From contig NC_135773.1 in NCBI RefSeq assembly GCF_028453695.1, positions 21,390,001 through 21,454,000 of the forward strand: DNA of 64,000 nucleotides, read 5' to 3'. Shown in pieces: positions 22,808 through 35,564 of this stretch. The translations under genes and the position numbers were made by a program. How positions within the stretch are numbered: position 1 is the first letter of the stretch; every line of letters starts with the position of its first letter. The notes beneath the pieces were generated by a model. The model saw only the letters and a program-made list of their open reading frames with translations, searched no databases and was not told where the DNA came from. This stretch comes from Augochlora pura (Eukaryota > Arthropoda > Insecta > Hymenoptera > Halictidae).

Positions 22808-25800
22808 CTATTGGAAGGAGATCGAAGTGAAATTTTAAAACGTTTCCATGAAACGCGAGGCTAAGCTGTCTAGGTAATTGTTTCGACGATCGGAAAATCG
22901 CGCTGTGATTAGTGGATTTATATTTTAGATTTTAGATTTCAGATTTCAGATTTCAGATTTCAGATTTCAGATTTCAGATTTCAGATTTCAGATTTTAGAT
23001 TAGTGGATTGACAAGACTAAATTCTTGACAAAAGCGAACAATCTCTAAAATTGATTTTTTCGAAAACGCAACCCTGGATAAAGAAAGGGTTGTACCAAAT
23101 TTCTAATTTTTTAACATAGGAACACCCCATGCATGGTTGTTCTACGAATCCCGGCCCACCCTGTATACCCAAATCATTGGTCTGCAACACAACATACATG
23201 TTGATAATATAATGAAACGTGTGACGTGTCAATACGGAAAAGATGAATGAAAAAGTTGCTCGGTTTTACTGAACAGAATAAATAAAGTGGATGCCCATAG
23301 GCGATCCTATGTCATTGGACGTGTTACGTCAGTGCACGGACAGCTTCGCGACGTTCAAGCGTTTAAGAATCAGTTAGATGGTAATAAAACTGGCGTAAGC
23401 GTCATTATCGCTCTCTAACGCGAAGCTGACAAACTTTCTCACCGTTTCAATACACAGCAACATTGATCTGCTGTTTAGCAGTTTAACAGTTTGGATTTGT
23501 TTAACGAAACTGAAGCAGGTAAACGATTGCATAAGATGTAAATATATTGGGTTCGTGCATACGAAATGTCGGATTTTTAAGCGAATATATAGGAATCTGC
23601 ATGTCTTTTTACAAAAGCTGCAAAAAGTATATACAGTATATACATATAAATAATATATTTAAAAATACTATATTTAGAAATACTATATTTAAAAATACTA
23701 TATTTAGAAATACTATATTTAGAAATACTATATTTAGAAATACTATATTTAAAAATACTATATTTAAAAATACTATATTTAAAAATACTATATTTAACAA
23801 TACTATATTTAGAAATACTATATCTAAAAATACTATATCTAAAAATCGATGGAATTCACCTTATTTTTAAACACCACACACTGTCCTAATAAATTTTGTA
23901 AAATCGCAAATACTTGATATTCCATCGTGCGAAATTGCAATTTTTCTAAATAAATGAAAGTAAAAGCGAGTGAAATTGTTTAGATGAGATACTTAAATGA
24001 AGTGGCAAACCCGGCACATTCCTCCGTTACGATTAACGATCCTAATGATCGAGCTCGTTCTTTTTCCCCACCCCTCGGCCTGAAATAATCGTGGCGGCGA
24101 GCAATGTTTACGTTCGACAGGTATTATGTAACGATTATGCGACTCTGCCTCCTATATTCGTACGGGCGGGGGGGATATCTCTCTTTTCCTCGTCGGGTTA
24201 TCTAATAGCCCGGCGGTTTCTTCCGCGAGATCCGCGGGACACAATGGAGCCGCGATCGAACGGTGTTGTCCATCGAAAAGGTCTCGCGAACCCGATCGAA
24301 TCCGCGGGTTACTTGGCAATTTTAATTGAAAACCGCTTTCTTCGCGTACGAAACGACGTTACACGAATACCTGACACGATTCCGTTACATCGGCGAATAC
24401 GAACGTTGCACCATTTACCAGACGCGCTGCGGAGCCGTGGACGCTATTTACAATGGAAAACTGGCTCCCGTAAAAACGTGGACGGCGAATGGTATCGTTA
24501 GTCCGCGTAGCTCACGTTTTATTCAAGCTTTTTCTCATCGGACATCTAAAATATTATACTATATGTATATATATAGAGACATTTTTCGAAAATATCTCGA
24601 GATGTAATCATTATTTTTGCCATGCTACCCTAATCATTCTTTACGTAGAATTAACAGAAGAATCGATCTGTGTAAAAGAACATATGCATTTCTATTTAAA
24701 GAAATGTTGCAATTGTTAATTGCACATGCACTGCTGTATTGAAAAAATATTTAAAGGCACTTCGAACCATTCATTCATTTCTCCTTCGACAATTTTTCAT
24801 AAATGCAATAATAACGGAGTTATGACTTGTAACAATCGACCACCCTGTGTATACAGTATAATATACTTGCATATTTCAGATGAATATATATAGAGAGAGA
24901 TATAGTTATATATTATTTAGTCATACAATGTAGAGTGCCTGGTAATAACATATTTAATGAGAGTATTTAATAATTTTTATTAGCACTTTTAGATTATTTT
25001 TATAGTGTGTTTATATCATAAAAAAGTATATTATAATTCTTTGAAAAATGATATACGGTTTTATATATTTCCTTAAGCGTTCGACATTTCATATGCGCCA
25101 ACCTAATATTTGGGAACAGTCGGCTCTAATAAGCTCTATCATCCATAACGTACCACTGAGAATTCTTTAATAGGGTTTTTAAAGGTGATCTCTTAATTAC
25201 ATTCTTATTATGCAAGAATTTTCCAAGGGGCGTGTAACAACAACAACAACAACGGCGAACAAGATTCGCTTTCCCCGTTATAAATAGGATCGCGACGGCA
25301 AAAAGACGAATGTCTGTAAGTTCTTGCGCACTTCGGCGCAAAGCCCAGATTAATTGAATCTCATTTGTACGGACTGGTTCTCCGGTTGTGACTTTTCTTC
25401 GACTGTAAAAAGAAGTCGACGATACCTGACATTATCGTCGGCGATCATCTTCTCCGGTATACCGAACGCTGACGCGCGCGACTCGCCGCTCGAAAATATT
25501 GGGTCGGTGAATGAGCTCGTAGCGCTTTTATATTTTCTCTTATTTTACAACGATTTGTTGCTGTTTGACGAAGCGTGTCTGCGAGATTCTACGTTACGAA
25601 ACTGTCGTTACTAATCGTGTTTTTTTGAGGCATTTAATTTTTTTATTATTTTTGAGGCTGCAGCGGCACATATTCGACGACCGTAAAAACAATTCGAGCT
25701 GTCCGCTTGCAGATGCCAAGGTTTAATGGCGAAAAAGACATTCCTTAATATTTGCTAGTACAGAAATGATTTTATTCCTTTATTTATTTTTTATACACCA

Positions 25801-28800
25801 GACCGGTTGATTCTTGCCGGTATCAACAAATTGTTCGAGAGATGGGAAGAGGTCGTAAACAATAACGTCGAATACATAATGGATTAATTAATTGTTATAA
25901 CTATTAGCACCGATTTGTAGAGCAGAAACAGGCTTACCCACTTTGTCGAACAGCAACAAATTGTTGTGAAATAAGAGAAACTGTGGAAACGTTATGAACT
26001 TATTCCTCAAACTAATACATTATCGTTTCGTTTCTTCTTAAATTTTCATCGAGCCACCGCCGCGTTTCGCAATAATAGCCGACCAGTTTCAACTTGTTCG
26101 CCGCGATACGCGCGACGGGTCGCTCGCAGCTAGTTTATACGAAAAAGAATCGCGCGGGTAAAAGGTCTCCGATGGTGCCGGACAAAAATCGAAAATCCAA
26201 TTCCGACCGTCGTCGCCGTCGTCGTCGTCGTCGACGGATCGTCGTCTTCGACGGCTCATATAGATCATCAATTTAATCGCGTACTTTTTCACCTTTGGTT
26301 ATCGGTGTCAAGGATGATTCTCACGCACACCGATGGGTGCACACGATGGTACCCACGTGCCGCCTGCGAACTCCACTTGTAGCATTTTCTTCGGAATAGG
26401 TTTCGCAATAGGTCACCGTCCCAGCCATTATCGGGGCTCCGCGGCGCCGCCGTGTATCTCGCGAAAATCTTCCCCATCCGTGAAAATCCATGATTACACA
26501 CCCGTGAAACCTGCCCCTTTTTACGCGGCGTTAACGATACGTGGATTATTGTGGTTAACCGATAGCGCAAATAGCGACGCGTCGAGGAATCTATAGGAAC
26601 GTACCAATCTCGCATCAAATATAAATTGCCGTATTAAGTACTAAACATACTTAATGAAGAATTGTGAAGAAAAAGACTGAGAGCAGAAATAAATAATAAA
26701 TTAATCGACTACCTCAAAACTCAAGCAAACATATATAGATAAGTATAGGATACCTTGTAAGAAATTGTTGCAAATAAGTTTTTGTCGAGAACTACAAAAA
26801 GTTCCTACAAAATAAGACAATTGCTAAGTATAACAAACTAATAATTACTAAATACAACAAACGCTATGCGACTGTATAGACAACGTAATAAAAATCAGCT
26901 TTTCGCTTGCAACGTTGCAAAATTCGTTACCGCTTGTTTCATAAATACGATATTTTTTGTATTATTTTATTCGTATCGTTTTTACTCGTAATCCTACTTA
27001 GCCGAACAATTGGTATAATCCGAGATTTAAGGCGGACGATAGGCGAAGCGTAGCACAAAAGAATTTGTCCTTTTTTTATGGCAGAGTGTTTTCTGAATTG
27101 CAATAACTTGGTGTGAATAGCGAATTTTATAATATTATATAACAATAATTATATTTGTTAGTAATATATTTAATAATGTATGCAATATAAACTGTGGATT
27201 TCGCAACTTATTACAATGATTGAAAAAGGAAGGACATGCCTTTCGTACAATGAATTTCGACGGTTTTTATTATCCATTACGATCCGCAATCTACTTGAAC
27301 CTTTTATCGATTACGTAATCGGCAATATCATTCTCAAAAATATGTCGATTATAGTGTCTTGTGTGATTTCACCGAATCATATTTTTTACATTATAGCGTT
27401 CGCTGCAGAGTGCATTAATATTCGTTTCGAGGTTTAAAACGATTAAGCGTTTTATTAGGTGCCGAAATGTTTGCTGTGCTACCTATACTACTCTACGGCT
27501 TCTCAAGAGGATTTTTTTACTGGATTACGTTGAAAAGAATTTATGATTGACCGAACGAGTAGAGTAAAGCAATTAAAGCGTTGCGCAACGAGGCTCGCGA
27601 TTTTAAGGAGAATCGCTGAAAATTTCAACTACATGAACATAGATTTCGGCGACGCCTCTTTATTGTACGAAAATCTATTCTGCGAAAATACAGATCGGTA
27701 ATATGACTTTCTCCCGGGATCGTGCGAGATACTTTCGACACGTTTAATTAACTCTTTGCACTCGAGCGGCGCCATTAAAATTGTTGCAACACGTTCCGAA
27801 ATTACTTTCTTTAGATATCGGCAAAGCTTAAAAAAATTGATGAAAGTGTAACTGTTGTATGAGTCACGAGACTCAATTTTATCAAAATTAATTAAGAATA
27901 AATTTTGTTATATAAAATGGATATATTGAATATATGAGTCACGAGACACAATTTGATATGCATAGAATAAATTTTGTTACGTAAGATGGAAATATTAGAT
28001 ATACGAGTCACGAGACTCAATTTCATATGCATAGAATAAATTTTGTTATATAAACTAGAAATATTAGAAGCCAGATAAATTATTTTAGATTTCCAATTCG
28101 AGTGGCTTCGAGTGCAAGGGTTTAATACTTAAACGGCGTCTTAAGTGCTTCTGAAATAATTCACGTCATCCTCATCGTTCTAAATGCGAATCCTCTATTT
28201 TAGGAGTGTTGCAAGAATTCAGAGATAGCTTTTATAAAATCTTAATGAGACATGTACAATTATTAAGTTAAGGCTTATAAAATTGCATCCTTCGAATATT
28301 AAAGTATCGTTCTAAAATGTCATCCGTTTTCCTTAAAAAGCATACCATTTCTCGGCGATCCAAAATTGCCTCTAATAATTCGGAGGCGTCGAAAAAGAAA
28401 AATATAAAATTGCATCCCTCGAATATTAAAATATCGTTCTAAAATTTCACCCGCGTATTTCCTTAAAAAACATACTATTTCTCAATGATCCAAAATTGCC
28501 TCTAATAATTCGGAGGCGTCGAAAAAGAAAAATATAAAATTGGATCCTTCAAATATTAAAATATCGTTCTAAAATTTCACCCGCGTATTTCCTTAAAAAA
28601 CATACTATTTCTTAATGATCCAAAATTGCCTTCGATAATTCGAAAGCATCGAAGAAAGAACTAAACAGAAAAAAATATCGTTTCCAATTTGTCAATTCCT
28701 CCGCGGAAATAGAAATCCACGGAACGGCGAGCAACGAGATTCGCGTATCTCGACTTGTTAAAAGTGAGTTCCGTTTAATGTCGCGGGTCGAGAAAAATTA

Positions 28801-31800
28801 AATAATAACAGCTCTATTATCGCTGCTCCTAATTGTGAAAGCGCGCGAGCGTTTCTCTTTTTGCACAATTAGAACGATTTAGACGAGTTTGGTTAATGGT
28901 CGTTCCCGCGCGTCGACGAAAACGCGACAGCGTTGCACGCGGGAATTGGAACAAAGCGTCGGGATTCTGTTACGAGAAGTGAATTCACGTCGAAGAAAGT
29001 TTATTATTATTGAGCAACGGGGCTCGATAACGTTGTTCGGTGTGACGTTGCCTGAGAAGTGGCAGAATGTCGGCGAAAGCGGCCGGACGATGAGATAAAG
29101 GCCAAACGAATGGTGCGAAAGGTTCTAAGGCAGCGCTTCGATCGTCCGGCGCGGCGTCTGCCTTTAACAAATTTTTGCGTTCGTCCATCGTCCGCCATTG
29201 TTCGCCAAGAATTTTACGCGTCCTCGAACTTTTCAGCGGTAAAAATGAATGAACGACCGGTCGGAGGCTATCCTTCGCCAAACGTGAGAGCAACGCGAGC
29301 ATTTGGCATTACGAACGTATATCATAACACAATTCGATGCAACAGTCTTCAGATAAATAAGCGAGATAACCGAAAGGTGCAACAGATTACGCAGAGTAAA
29401 GAGTGAAACAACAGTTTGTTTCGCCATCCCCTATTAACGCGCCTAACGACACCCTAACGTTACCGGGCACACAACCGTCGTTAACAATTCTAATCCGACG
29501 TTGGCACAGCTCTACAATTTGGTAATCATGAAAACTGTACACAATGTTGGAAAAACTGCTTGCCCAACGCTCGTTGAAGCAATTAGCGAACCGGTCTCGT
29601 TTTAAGCGGAACTCGTTTGACAGAAACGCGCCGCGGAGGAGCGTCGTACCGCTCGAGAGATTATTTATCGGATGGAAAGAAACCGAGGAAGCAACTTTTC
29701 CTCGGGGTATTACCATCTTGTAATCTTCATAAGCGAGAATGTTCCGATGAATTATTAAACGTGCGCGGGACGGCTTTTCCCCCCCCGACGGCTACGATGC
29801 AGCGCGACGCCTAACTTCGCGAACCGGTCACCGCGATCCTGTGCGAAAACCACGGAGAAACCCCCTCCCCTCCTCCCCCCCCTTGCCGCCGTTGTTACGC
29901 AACCCGAAACTGGTGACTTTTCTCGTCGGCGTCACCTTCGGCGAATCAGCGGGATTTCGTTGACAAAGTGATACGATACCGACGCTACGAGATCGTGGGT
30001 AATGGGGACGGTGAATCATGTTTGGCTCTCATTCACCTCGTGAACGTCCTTCGCACGTGAATCCCGTCTGCGGCAGCGTCGTGTACGCAGGATAATCGAC
30101 GCCCGGCTCGCCCGGCACGTTCATCCTGATGTCAGCGAAGTCTGTAATCAGAATTAGTTTATTCGTCGCTGGAACCGTAGTTTTAACATAGACTGTTATG
30201 CTTGTTACGCTTTGATCGGCCGATTTTAACCCTTCGCACTCGAAGCCATTTTACCTCTAAATCTAAAATAATTTTTCTGTCTTATAGTAGTTTTATTTTG
30301 AGCGACGATGTGTATTTTGTATGTACCAAATTAATTCTCGTTATGCATACTAACTGTGCCATATTTAACAATTTTTCTAAAATTAAACATTGTTGCTATA
30401 AAAATTATTTTAAAGGGTGAAAGAACAATATTAGCGGTGCCTGAGAGTCACCATTAAAAGGGACCAGAAAATAATGTATCTTCCCATGCCGATATTTGAT
30501 TATGCCAACTGATTATGTACTTCGAAATCGTGCCAAAAACATTTTAAGATTATTGTGACTTGTAATTAAATAATATAATGTATATATAATATAATAATAT
30601 AATATTTGATTGCCTCTGCCAGCTGATTATGTACTTCGAAGTCGTGCCAAAGATATTTTAAGATTATGGTGACTTGTTATAGTTAAAGAACATAATTTAT
30701 ATAATATAATAATTTAATAGCCAAATAATATTAATCTCGTTTTGCAAATTGGGGTGAAGTGACCAGCCAATAACACTAACAAGGGTAATTACATTATCGA
30801 TTAAAAATAAAAACTTGTTAAAAATTTCTTCGTTTGAATTTAATGTAAGAAAGTAACATTACCTCCCAGTCCTCCTATGTACATAACATGCCTAAAAGTT
30901 TCGAAGATAGATGAAAATGTTGGAGCTGATACGATCGAAAGGCGAAGAGAAGCAGTTAAAACGTTGAACGAAAAAACGTGAGCGTCTTTGGAATTCTCTA
31001 TCTCGTCGCGATTCACAATGGCTCAAGGTCGCAAAAGGAACACACTCGTGGCCGGCCCCGTGCGTCTGACATTTAAAACGGATGCCCTGTGTTTACAGCT
31101 CCCGGCATGCCGCGCACGTGATTCCTACGGCACGGTCGCCCGCAATTTGCAAGAGGCTTCACGCGACCTATGCCGCTGAATTTTTCTACGCCTCTTGTAT
31201 CATAATCGATTGCCTTTCACGCCACTTGCTAATGTTCTTCTCTTAACGATCTCATCTCGATGGTGCGCGGAGTCTGTTATTTCGCCTGTAATACGCGTCT
31301 CCGCGCTTATAATCGTCCGATGGAATGAAAAATAGGGGAAGAAGACGAATGGCCATCGCGCGACCGTCTACCTCAAGGTGAGAGAGACACGGAAAAGTAA
31401 ATTATCAACGGCATTTTTTGTTACTGATCCAACAACAGGTGATAATGTCATCCTATCGACGATGTGTAGACAATTTGACAAACGACTGTGGGAAACTGGA
31501 AATTCGAGATTTAACCCTCTTAGTGCCGGGCAAGAAATTCACGATTTTAACGGGGTTTGGAAAAAGGCTCGTCAAAACCAAACGAAAAGCAATATTTATA
31601 TAATGCAAAGAGCAGTGTATTAAGAACGAAATTGAGGATGAAAGAGTGACGCCAATTTTTCTATATTCATTGGAAATTAGATAAATAACGAAGGTATAAG
31701 TATAAGGCACTTTTCGCTATATTATACTATATTATACTATATGTCAATTGCTATAGCATATAGCAATAGCCATTGATCCTCGTTATACTTACGAGAACGT

Positions 31801-33198
31801 GAAAATAATGGTAAATTCTCCCGGCAGGAAAAGTAATTTAAATCTAAATTGCATGGCAGATGTTAGCGAAAAGTGCTAAGCTCAAAAATAGCCGACTAGG
31901 TCCATCCGTGTCATAAAGAATATTAGTGCTGGGCGCTAACAGATATCGAAGACAGGAAGCGACGATGGTAATCAGAAATGTTTCTGTACGCGGATAATGG
32001 AACGCCAGAAAACGAACGAGAGAAACGGGGAAACAAAGGTCAGGGAAGAACATTTTCATTCGCGATGAGGATGTTGACGAATTAAAATGCCTTTTGTTCT
32101 TTTGTTCTCCCTAATTGATAATGTTGTAAACGGCAAGGATCGTGTAGGAAATTCAAATTTTTCGTTCGACGGAGGCTGTTGTGCTTGACCCCGTTTTTAT
32201 TCGTTGACGCGGCGATGATCGTCGATGCTTGTTTCGCTGATCGGAAGCCCGGGGGAAAAAGAAAAGTGTAAAAGTAATAGCGACGACCACCGGGAACGGT
32301 TCAGTAATTAGTTACGTATTGACACCATTTCCACTGGTTGACGGGATTCATCGGGACGAAAATAGAAATGTCTATTGAAACGTAATCTCCCGGCGACGAT
32401 TGTCGTTAATCATGCTATAAATAGTGGTGAAGCGTGATTGAACGACGTTGAGATGGACATAAATTAAGCGGTCGATGCAATCTAAGACTGCATCGACGTG
32501 ACAGCTTCGAGTAATTTTAGTAAATCTTGAAAAAACAATTACGACACGGTTGACAAATATTTCTCTTATACGACAGACTTGGATAAACAATTTATATATT
32601 GTAGTCGCCTTTCTGCTGCAGAAAATATGGATCGATTCGTAACTTCGAACTTCAATTATTAATTAATACACTATCGATGAATTCCACGTGAAATCGCAAT
32701 TGCGTTTAAGGATATCAACCCCTTGCACTGTTATAACTAGTCAGACTCGTGATAAACATTTCATGCAAGATCTACCAAATACGAATATTATTTATTTCTC
32801 CTAAATCGAAATCAAATTGAATTCATTGAAGTGATAATTCCATTAACATTACTGAAACACATTCCAAAATTATTTCTGTAGACATCGCCGAAGCTTAGAT
32901 TTAAAAATTGTTGAAAGTTTAACTAGTATATTTATAATAAAATAAATATTAACAATATTTATAATAAAATAAATATTGTTACATAAAATGAAGACACTAG
33001 AAGCCGGAAAAATGATTTTAGATTTGAAGTTAAAATGGCTTCGAGTGCAAAGGGTTAATTGTCTTGTGTTAGACGCGGAAAAGAACGCGCGAAGGAAACT
33101 CGCGCTGCTTACCCATCGGGTCCTCGGAGGAATCGTACTGGCCGCCGGCTGAACCGTAGCTGTCCAATACCCCTTCTTCGTCCGGATCAAAGTACTTC
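19578..33198 (-). CDS. Secreted chitin-binding (CPAP1-type, one peritrophin-A domain) protein with long disordered tail; 5' end not found
   Basis: Likely a cuticle or apical-matrix protein that binds chitin outside the cell. Exons, 5' to 3': 33198-33113, 30141-30037, 22807-19578; all three junctions are in phase and give 1,139 residues. The single ChtBD2/CBM14 domain spans exons 2 and 3 and has the six expected cysteines: FTCEGR, DCQVFHVC, FLCPIG, LLTCDWW and VDC. The stretch GEPGVDYPAYTTLPQ just before it is typical of one-domain cuticular proteins analogous to peritrophins (CPAP1). The rest, about 1,000 residues, is rich in Ser, Thr, Asp, Glu and Arg and probably disordered, with short repeats near residue 880. 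The exon at 33198 opens in phase 2, so at least one upstream exon with start codon and signal peptide is missing from my model. Family assignment is strong; the exact orthologue is not known to me. Confidence 0.88.
22924..22996. repeat. 7-bp tandem repeat (CAGATTT)n
   Basis: About ten copies of CAGATTT/TAGATTT, 120 bp upstream of the long exon of the chitin-binding gene. Confidence 0.9.
23547..25106. mobile_element. Possible second mariner-like element defined by inverted ends
   Basis: At 23547 the plus strand reads TTGGGTTCGTGCATACGAAA then TGTCGGATTTTTAAG. At 25106 the minus strand reads TTAGGTTGGCGCATATGAAA then TGTCGAACGCTTAAG. Both are next to TA. The same end occurs alone at 40409. No transposase reading frame survives between the ends, which enclose a minisatellite and a GC-rich block. 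The two ends may be unrelated solo fragments. Confidence 0.4.
23640..23860. repeat. 15-bp minisatellite
   Basis: About 14 copies of AAATACTATATTTAR in a row. The unit length is a multiple of three, so the array is open in frame on both strands; it is not a gene. Confidence 0.92.
26203..26242. repeat. CGT trinucleotide tract
   Basis: CGTCGTCGCCGTCGTCGTCG and onward. Simple repeat in the intron. Confidence 0.85.
27748..28125. mobile_element. TTAA MITE, family A, with internal triplication
   Basis: TTAACTCTTTGCACTCGAGCGG at the left, GGCTTCGAGTGCAAGGGTTTAA at the right. About 27845-28065 holds three diverged copies of a roughly 75-bp block (GAGTCACGAGACTCAATTT as landmark). Confidence 0.75.
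28270..28650. repeat. Tandem triplication of a block of about 125 bp
   Basis: Three copies starting AAAATTGCATCCYTCGAATA and containing ATTTCCTTAAAAAACATAC and CCAAAATTGCCTCTAATAAT. Copies 2 and 3 are nearly identical; copy 1 has drifted. Confidence 0.85.
30037..30141 (-). CDS. Internal exon of the chitin-binding gene
   Basis: Acceptor GATTACAG at 30149-30142 and donor GTGAAT at 30036. It encodes DFADIRMNVPGEPGVDY, then PAYTTLPQTGFTCEGRSR, which holds the first domain cysteine. It ends in phase 1, as the next exon requires. Confidence 0.88.
30226..30460. mobile_element. TTAA MITE, family A, right end lost
   Basis: TTAACCCTTCGCACTCGAAG at the left; GGTGCCTGAGAGTCACCATT near the right, then no terminal repeat. 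It begins 85 bp upstream (gene sense) of the 30037-30141 exon of the chitin-binding gene. Confidence 0.7.
30490..30720. repeat. Two-copy tandem duplication, about 110-bp unit
   Basis: CTGATTATGTACTTCGAA, then GTCGTGCCAAAGATATTTTA and TGTGACTTG, occur twice in the same order. Confidence 0.75.
32714..33058. mobile_element. Composite family B left end and family A right half
   Basis: CAACCCCTTGCACTGTTATAAC with ACTAGTCAGACTCGTGATAAA opens a family B copy. From about 32830 it is family A, ending GGCTTCGAGTGCAAAGGGTTAA. Ends 55 bp from exon 33113-33198. Confidence 0.65.
33113..33198 (-). CDS. Upstream exon of the chitin-binding gene
   Basis: Acceptor GGTTACAG and donor GTAAGC. The frame compatible with the next exon reads KYFDPDEEGVLDSYG, then SAGGQYDSSEDPM. 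It is acidic and Gly/Ser-rich, as in the region between signal peptide and chitin-binding domain of this family. Confidence 0.75.
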
Positions 33199-33903
33199 CT
33201 GTAACCGAACAATATCGTCGCGCGTTAGTGTTCCGATAGCATAGCCGGTGCACGAACGATAGAACTCGACGCCGTCGAGTTTTCGATTGTTCAATACCTC
33301 CCCCTGGTGCCGTCGATCGCTCGACGCGACAGCGAGCTCCTCCTTGGAATTTCATGTTCAAGACTGCCTTGAATGTTGCACAAGACCAGCGTCACGAGAC
33401 CTGAACAAAAAGGAGTGCCCCGGTGAGTATTTAAAATCGTAATCGTCGCTGCCCGGGCACCTACGCTCCCAAAGGAAAAGATAGCACGCGCGTGCCGTCT
33501 TTTTAGCGTTACAATTATGGTACATTTCTCGCGTTATAATTATGGTGCAGGAAACGTGCCAATGATATAGAAAGACCACCTTCTACTATTAATATATAAA
33601 CGTAACTTTGATTGACCTTTTCTTCGACGAATTCTCGTCGTAAAAATAAAAATACCCGAATGAATACAGACAAAATGATAAGCGCATCTGAAAAATATTC
33701 CATATTATATTTAAAATAGACGAATATGGAAATGGTATAACTGTGTCTGTGTTTAATAATGTGTGGAACCACCGTGGTTCTCAATTACTTCTATCATTCT
33801 TTTTAGTAAGAACTTTAATCGAAGATTGTGATACATTTTTTTAAAGTATATTGAACGAACTTAAGATCCTTTATCACTTTACCATACCTTAATGAACTTT
33901 ACC

Positions 33904-34155
33904 TTTATCCACTTTACCGACCGGTTGCTCGGCCGTAAATATTGTTACATTCCCATGAACAATGTTTACGTGATCTATTTTACTTATTCCATTTTTATTT
34001 CATTAATTTTGTTCATTGCGAAATTTAAAAGATTGTATAATAACGCGGAAGCTTGCGATACTATACTCTCATAACTTTACCTCTATAATAGACAACAAGT
34101 TATTGGTTAGCCTATGAAAAGTCGATTTATAGACTACCGGTCGGTAAAGTGTTAA
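33904..34155. mobile_element. TTAA MITE, family E
   Basis: CACTTTACCGACCGGTTGC at the left (first TTAA decayed) and CTACCGGTCGGTAAAGTGTTAA at the right; GTCGATTTATAG inside, as in the 773 copy. Confidence 0.75.
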
Positions 34156-34930
34156 GAATGAAAAGAAGCTACCAATAGCTATCATAATTTTGATTTGACA
34201 AATAATGGCACATTAAAGTAACGAAATTAATAAACCTTAATACTATATACATATACATATATATATCGCATCGTTCCGAAATAGCGGAAGATATACATGA
34301 AACGTGACACCCATAAAGCCACCGCAGTTTGACGACTCCATGAATTATTTTTGTACACGGTTTGCCCGTCTGTCGAAGGTAGTAATAAGCCGGTCTTCTC
34401 CTAGGATAAATACAACTGTTTCGGTTCCGTAATTTCAGAGGAGTCACGGAGCAATCTGCTTTCGAACTTGATCGATGCCTGTACAATAATGCCGGATCGT
34501 GAGAGCATCGTTTCGCACGCTTCCACTTGTTTTACACGATCGAGACTGTCGCGGCGAACGGTGACGAAATGCAACGACGACGTAGCCCGGAAGTGGAATA
34601 ATTTCTTAGAGCAGAAACAAAATTAATATCTATAGTTTTAATATAAATATTACAAATAGATATAAATATTAAATTTTTTAAATTAAATAACATAAATATT
34701 AAATTTTTTTTATAATATTATATTATTTAATATAACATATTAAATGTTATATAATTATATTTAATATGAATCTTTATATTAAATAATATAAAAGATATAA
34801 TATTATAAATGTTATAAATATTATATTTACAGTAATTACTTCAGCGTTTAAATATTAGCGGCGATAAGACAGAATATTATTTCAACTTGAAAAGACGAAA
34901 TAACATTCGTACTTGACGGGTTATTGTTAG

Positions 34931-34976
34931 AAATTATAATCACGAGTCGGACTTCTTAAAGTACGGCAAGGGGTTA
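34931..34976. mobile_element. Family B end fragment
   Basis: CACGAGTCGGACTTC then AAGTACGGCAAGGGGTTA matches family B right ends; the rest is missing. Confidence 0.4.
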
Positions 34977-35350
34977 GCGCAGTGTCTCGATCAGACGAAT
35001 TTGTCGACTACTGTGTTAAGCGCGTTCTCCGCTCAGTTTTCGTGGGAAACGGACGACTGGAAAGCGGACAAGTAGGTGGAAGCCAAGTTAACTGATGGAA
35101 GATCGAGCGCGATGATTCGGGAAACAGAGCAACGATAAGCTATCTTTATGGGTAACAGCGACTTCTAAAATGATTCAAATTACTATTAAAAAGATTGTTA
35201 ATTTGTACGATGAGTTCATAGGATTATGTAAGTCCCAGGTAGACTCGGCTGTTGCTGGATTATTAACGGATTGCGGGATGAGAACAGGAACAGCGAGATA
35301 TTAGCGTGTTACCTGGCAGGTTTCTCGTTTAGGAAATTTGTAATTAACCC

Positions 35351-35543
35351 TTAACCCTCTTAGTGGCAAAGAACGATATATCCTTTCATTTCTTATTTCT
35401 ACTTCCTTTTTGAATTTGGTATATATAAGATTTTACTAAATTCTTGCAATTTCTTTTCAAAACTTGATTAATCCACATCAAACGAGTTTTGTATATTTCG
35501 TTCGAATACACGCGATTCTTTTGGTTGGCATTAAAAGGGTTAA
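35351..35543. mobile_element. TTAA MITE, family F
   Basis: TTAACCCTCTTAGTGGCAAAG at the left, TTGGCATTAAAAGGGTTAA at the right, 193 bp. A lone matching end (TTAACCCTCTTAGTGCCGGG) is at 31511. Confidence 0.6.
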
Positions 35544-35564
35544 AGGACGTCTGATATTCGAGCC

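Larger units (their letters stand above)
22808..30036. other. Large intron of the chitin-binding gene
   Basis: No further coding exon recognised. It holds the minisatellite at 23640, the mariner-like ends at 23547 and 25106, GC-richer blocks near 24090-24500, 26090-26590 and 28880-29900, MITE 27748-28125 and the triplicated block at 28270-28650. Confidence 0.6.
30142..33112. other. Second intron of the chitin-binding gene
   Basis: Holds MITEs at 30226 and 32714, a lone MITE end at 31511 and a two-copy duplication at 30490-30720. No exon recognised. Confidence 0.6.

Noticed and set aside
23640..23860. Regular array that could be mistaken for a CRISPR
   Set aside because: No spacers, 15-bp unit, eukaryotic context; a minisatellite.
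24091..24501. 136-codon plus-strand frame in the large intron
   Set aside because: GC-richer block with no domain, no conserved motif and no splice context; likely chance.
25126..25341. Minus-strand frame with a hydrophobic start (IRLFAVAILFITG)
   Set aside because: Lies inside the intron between the second-last and last exon, so cannot be the signal exon of that gene; no splice sites or homology to support a gene of its own.
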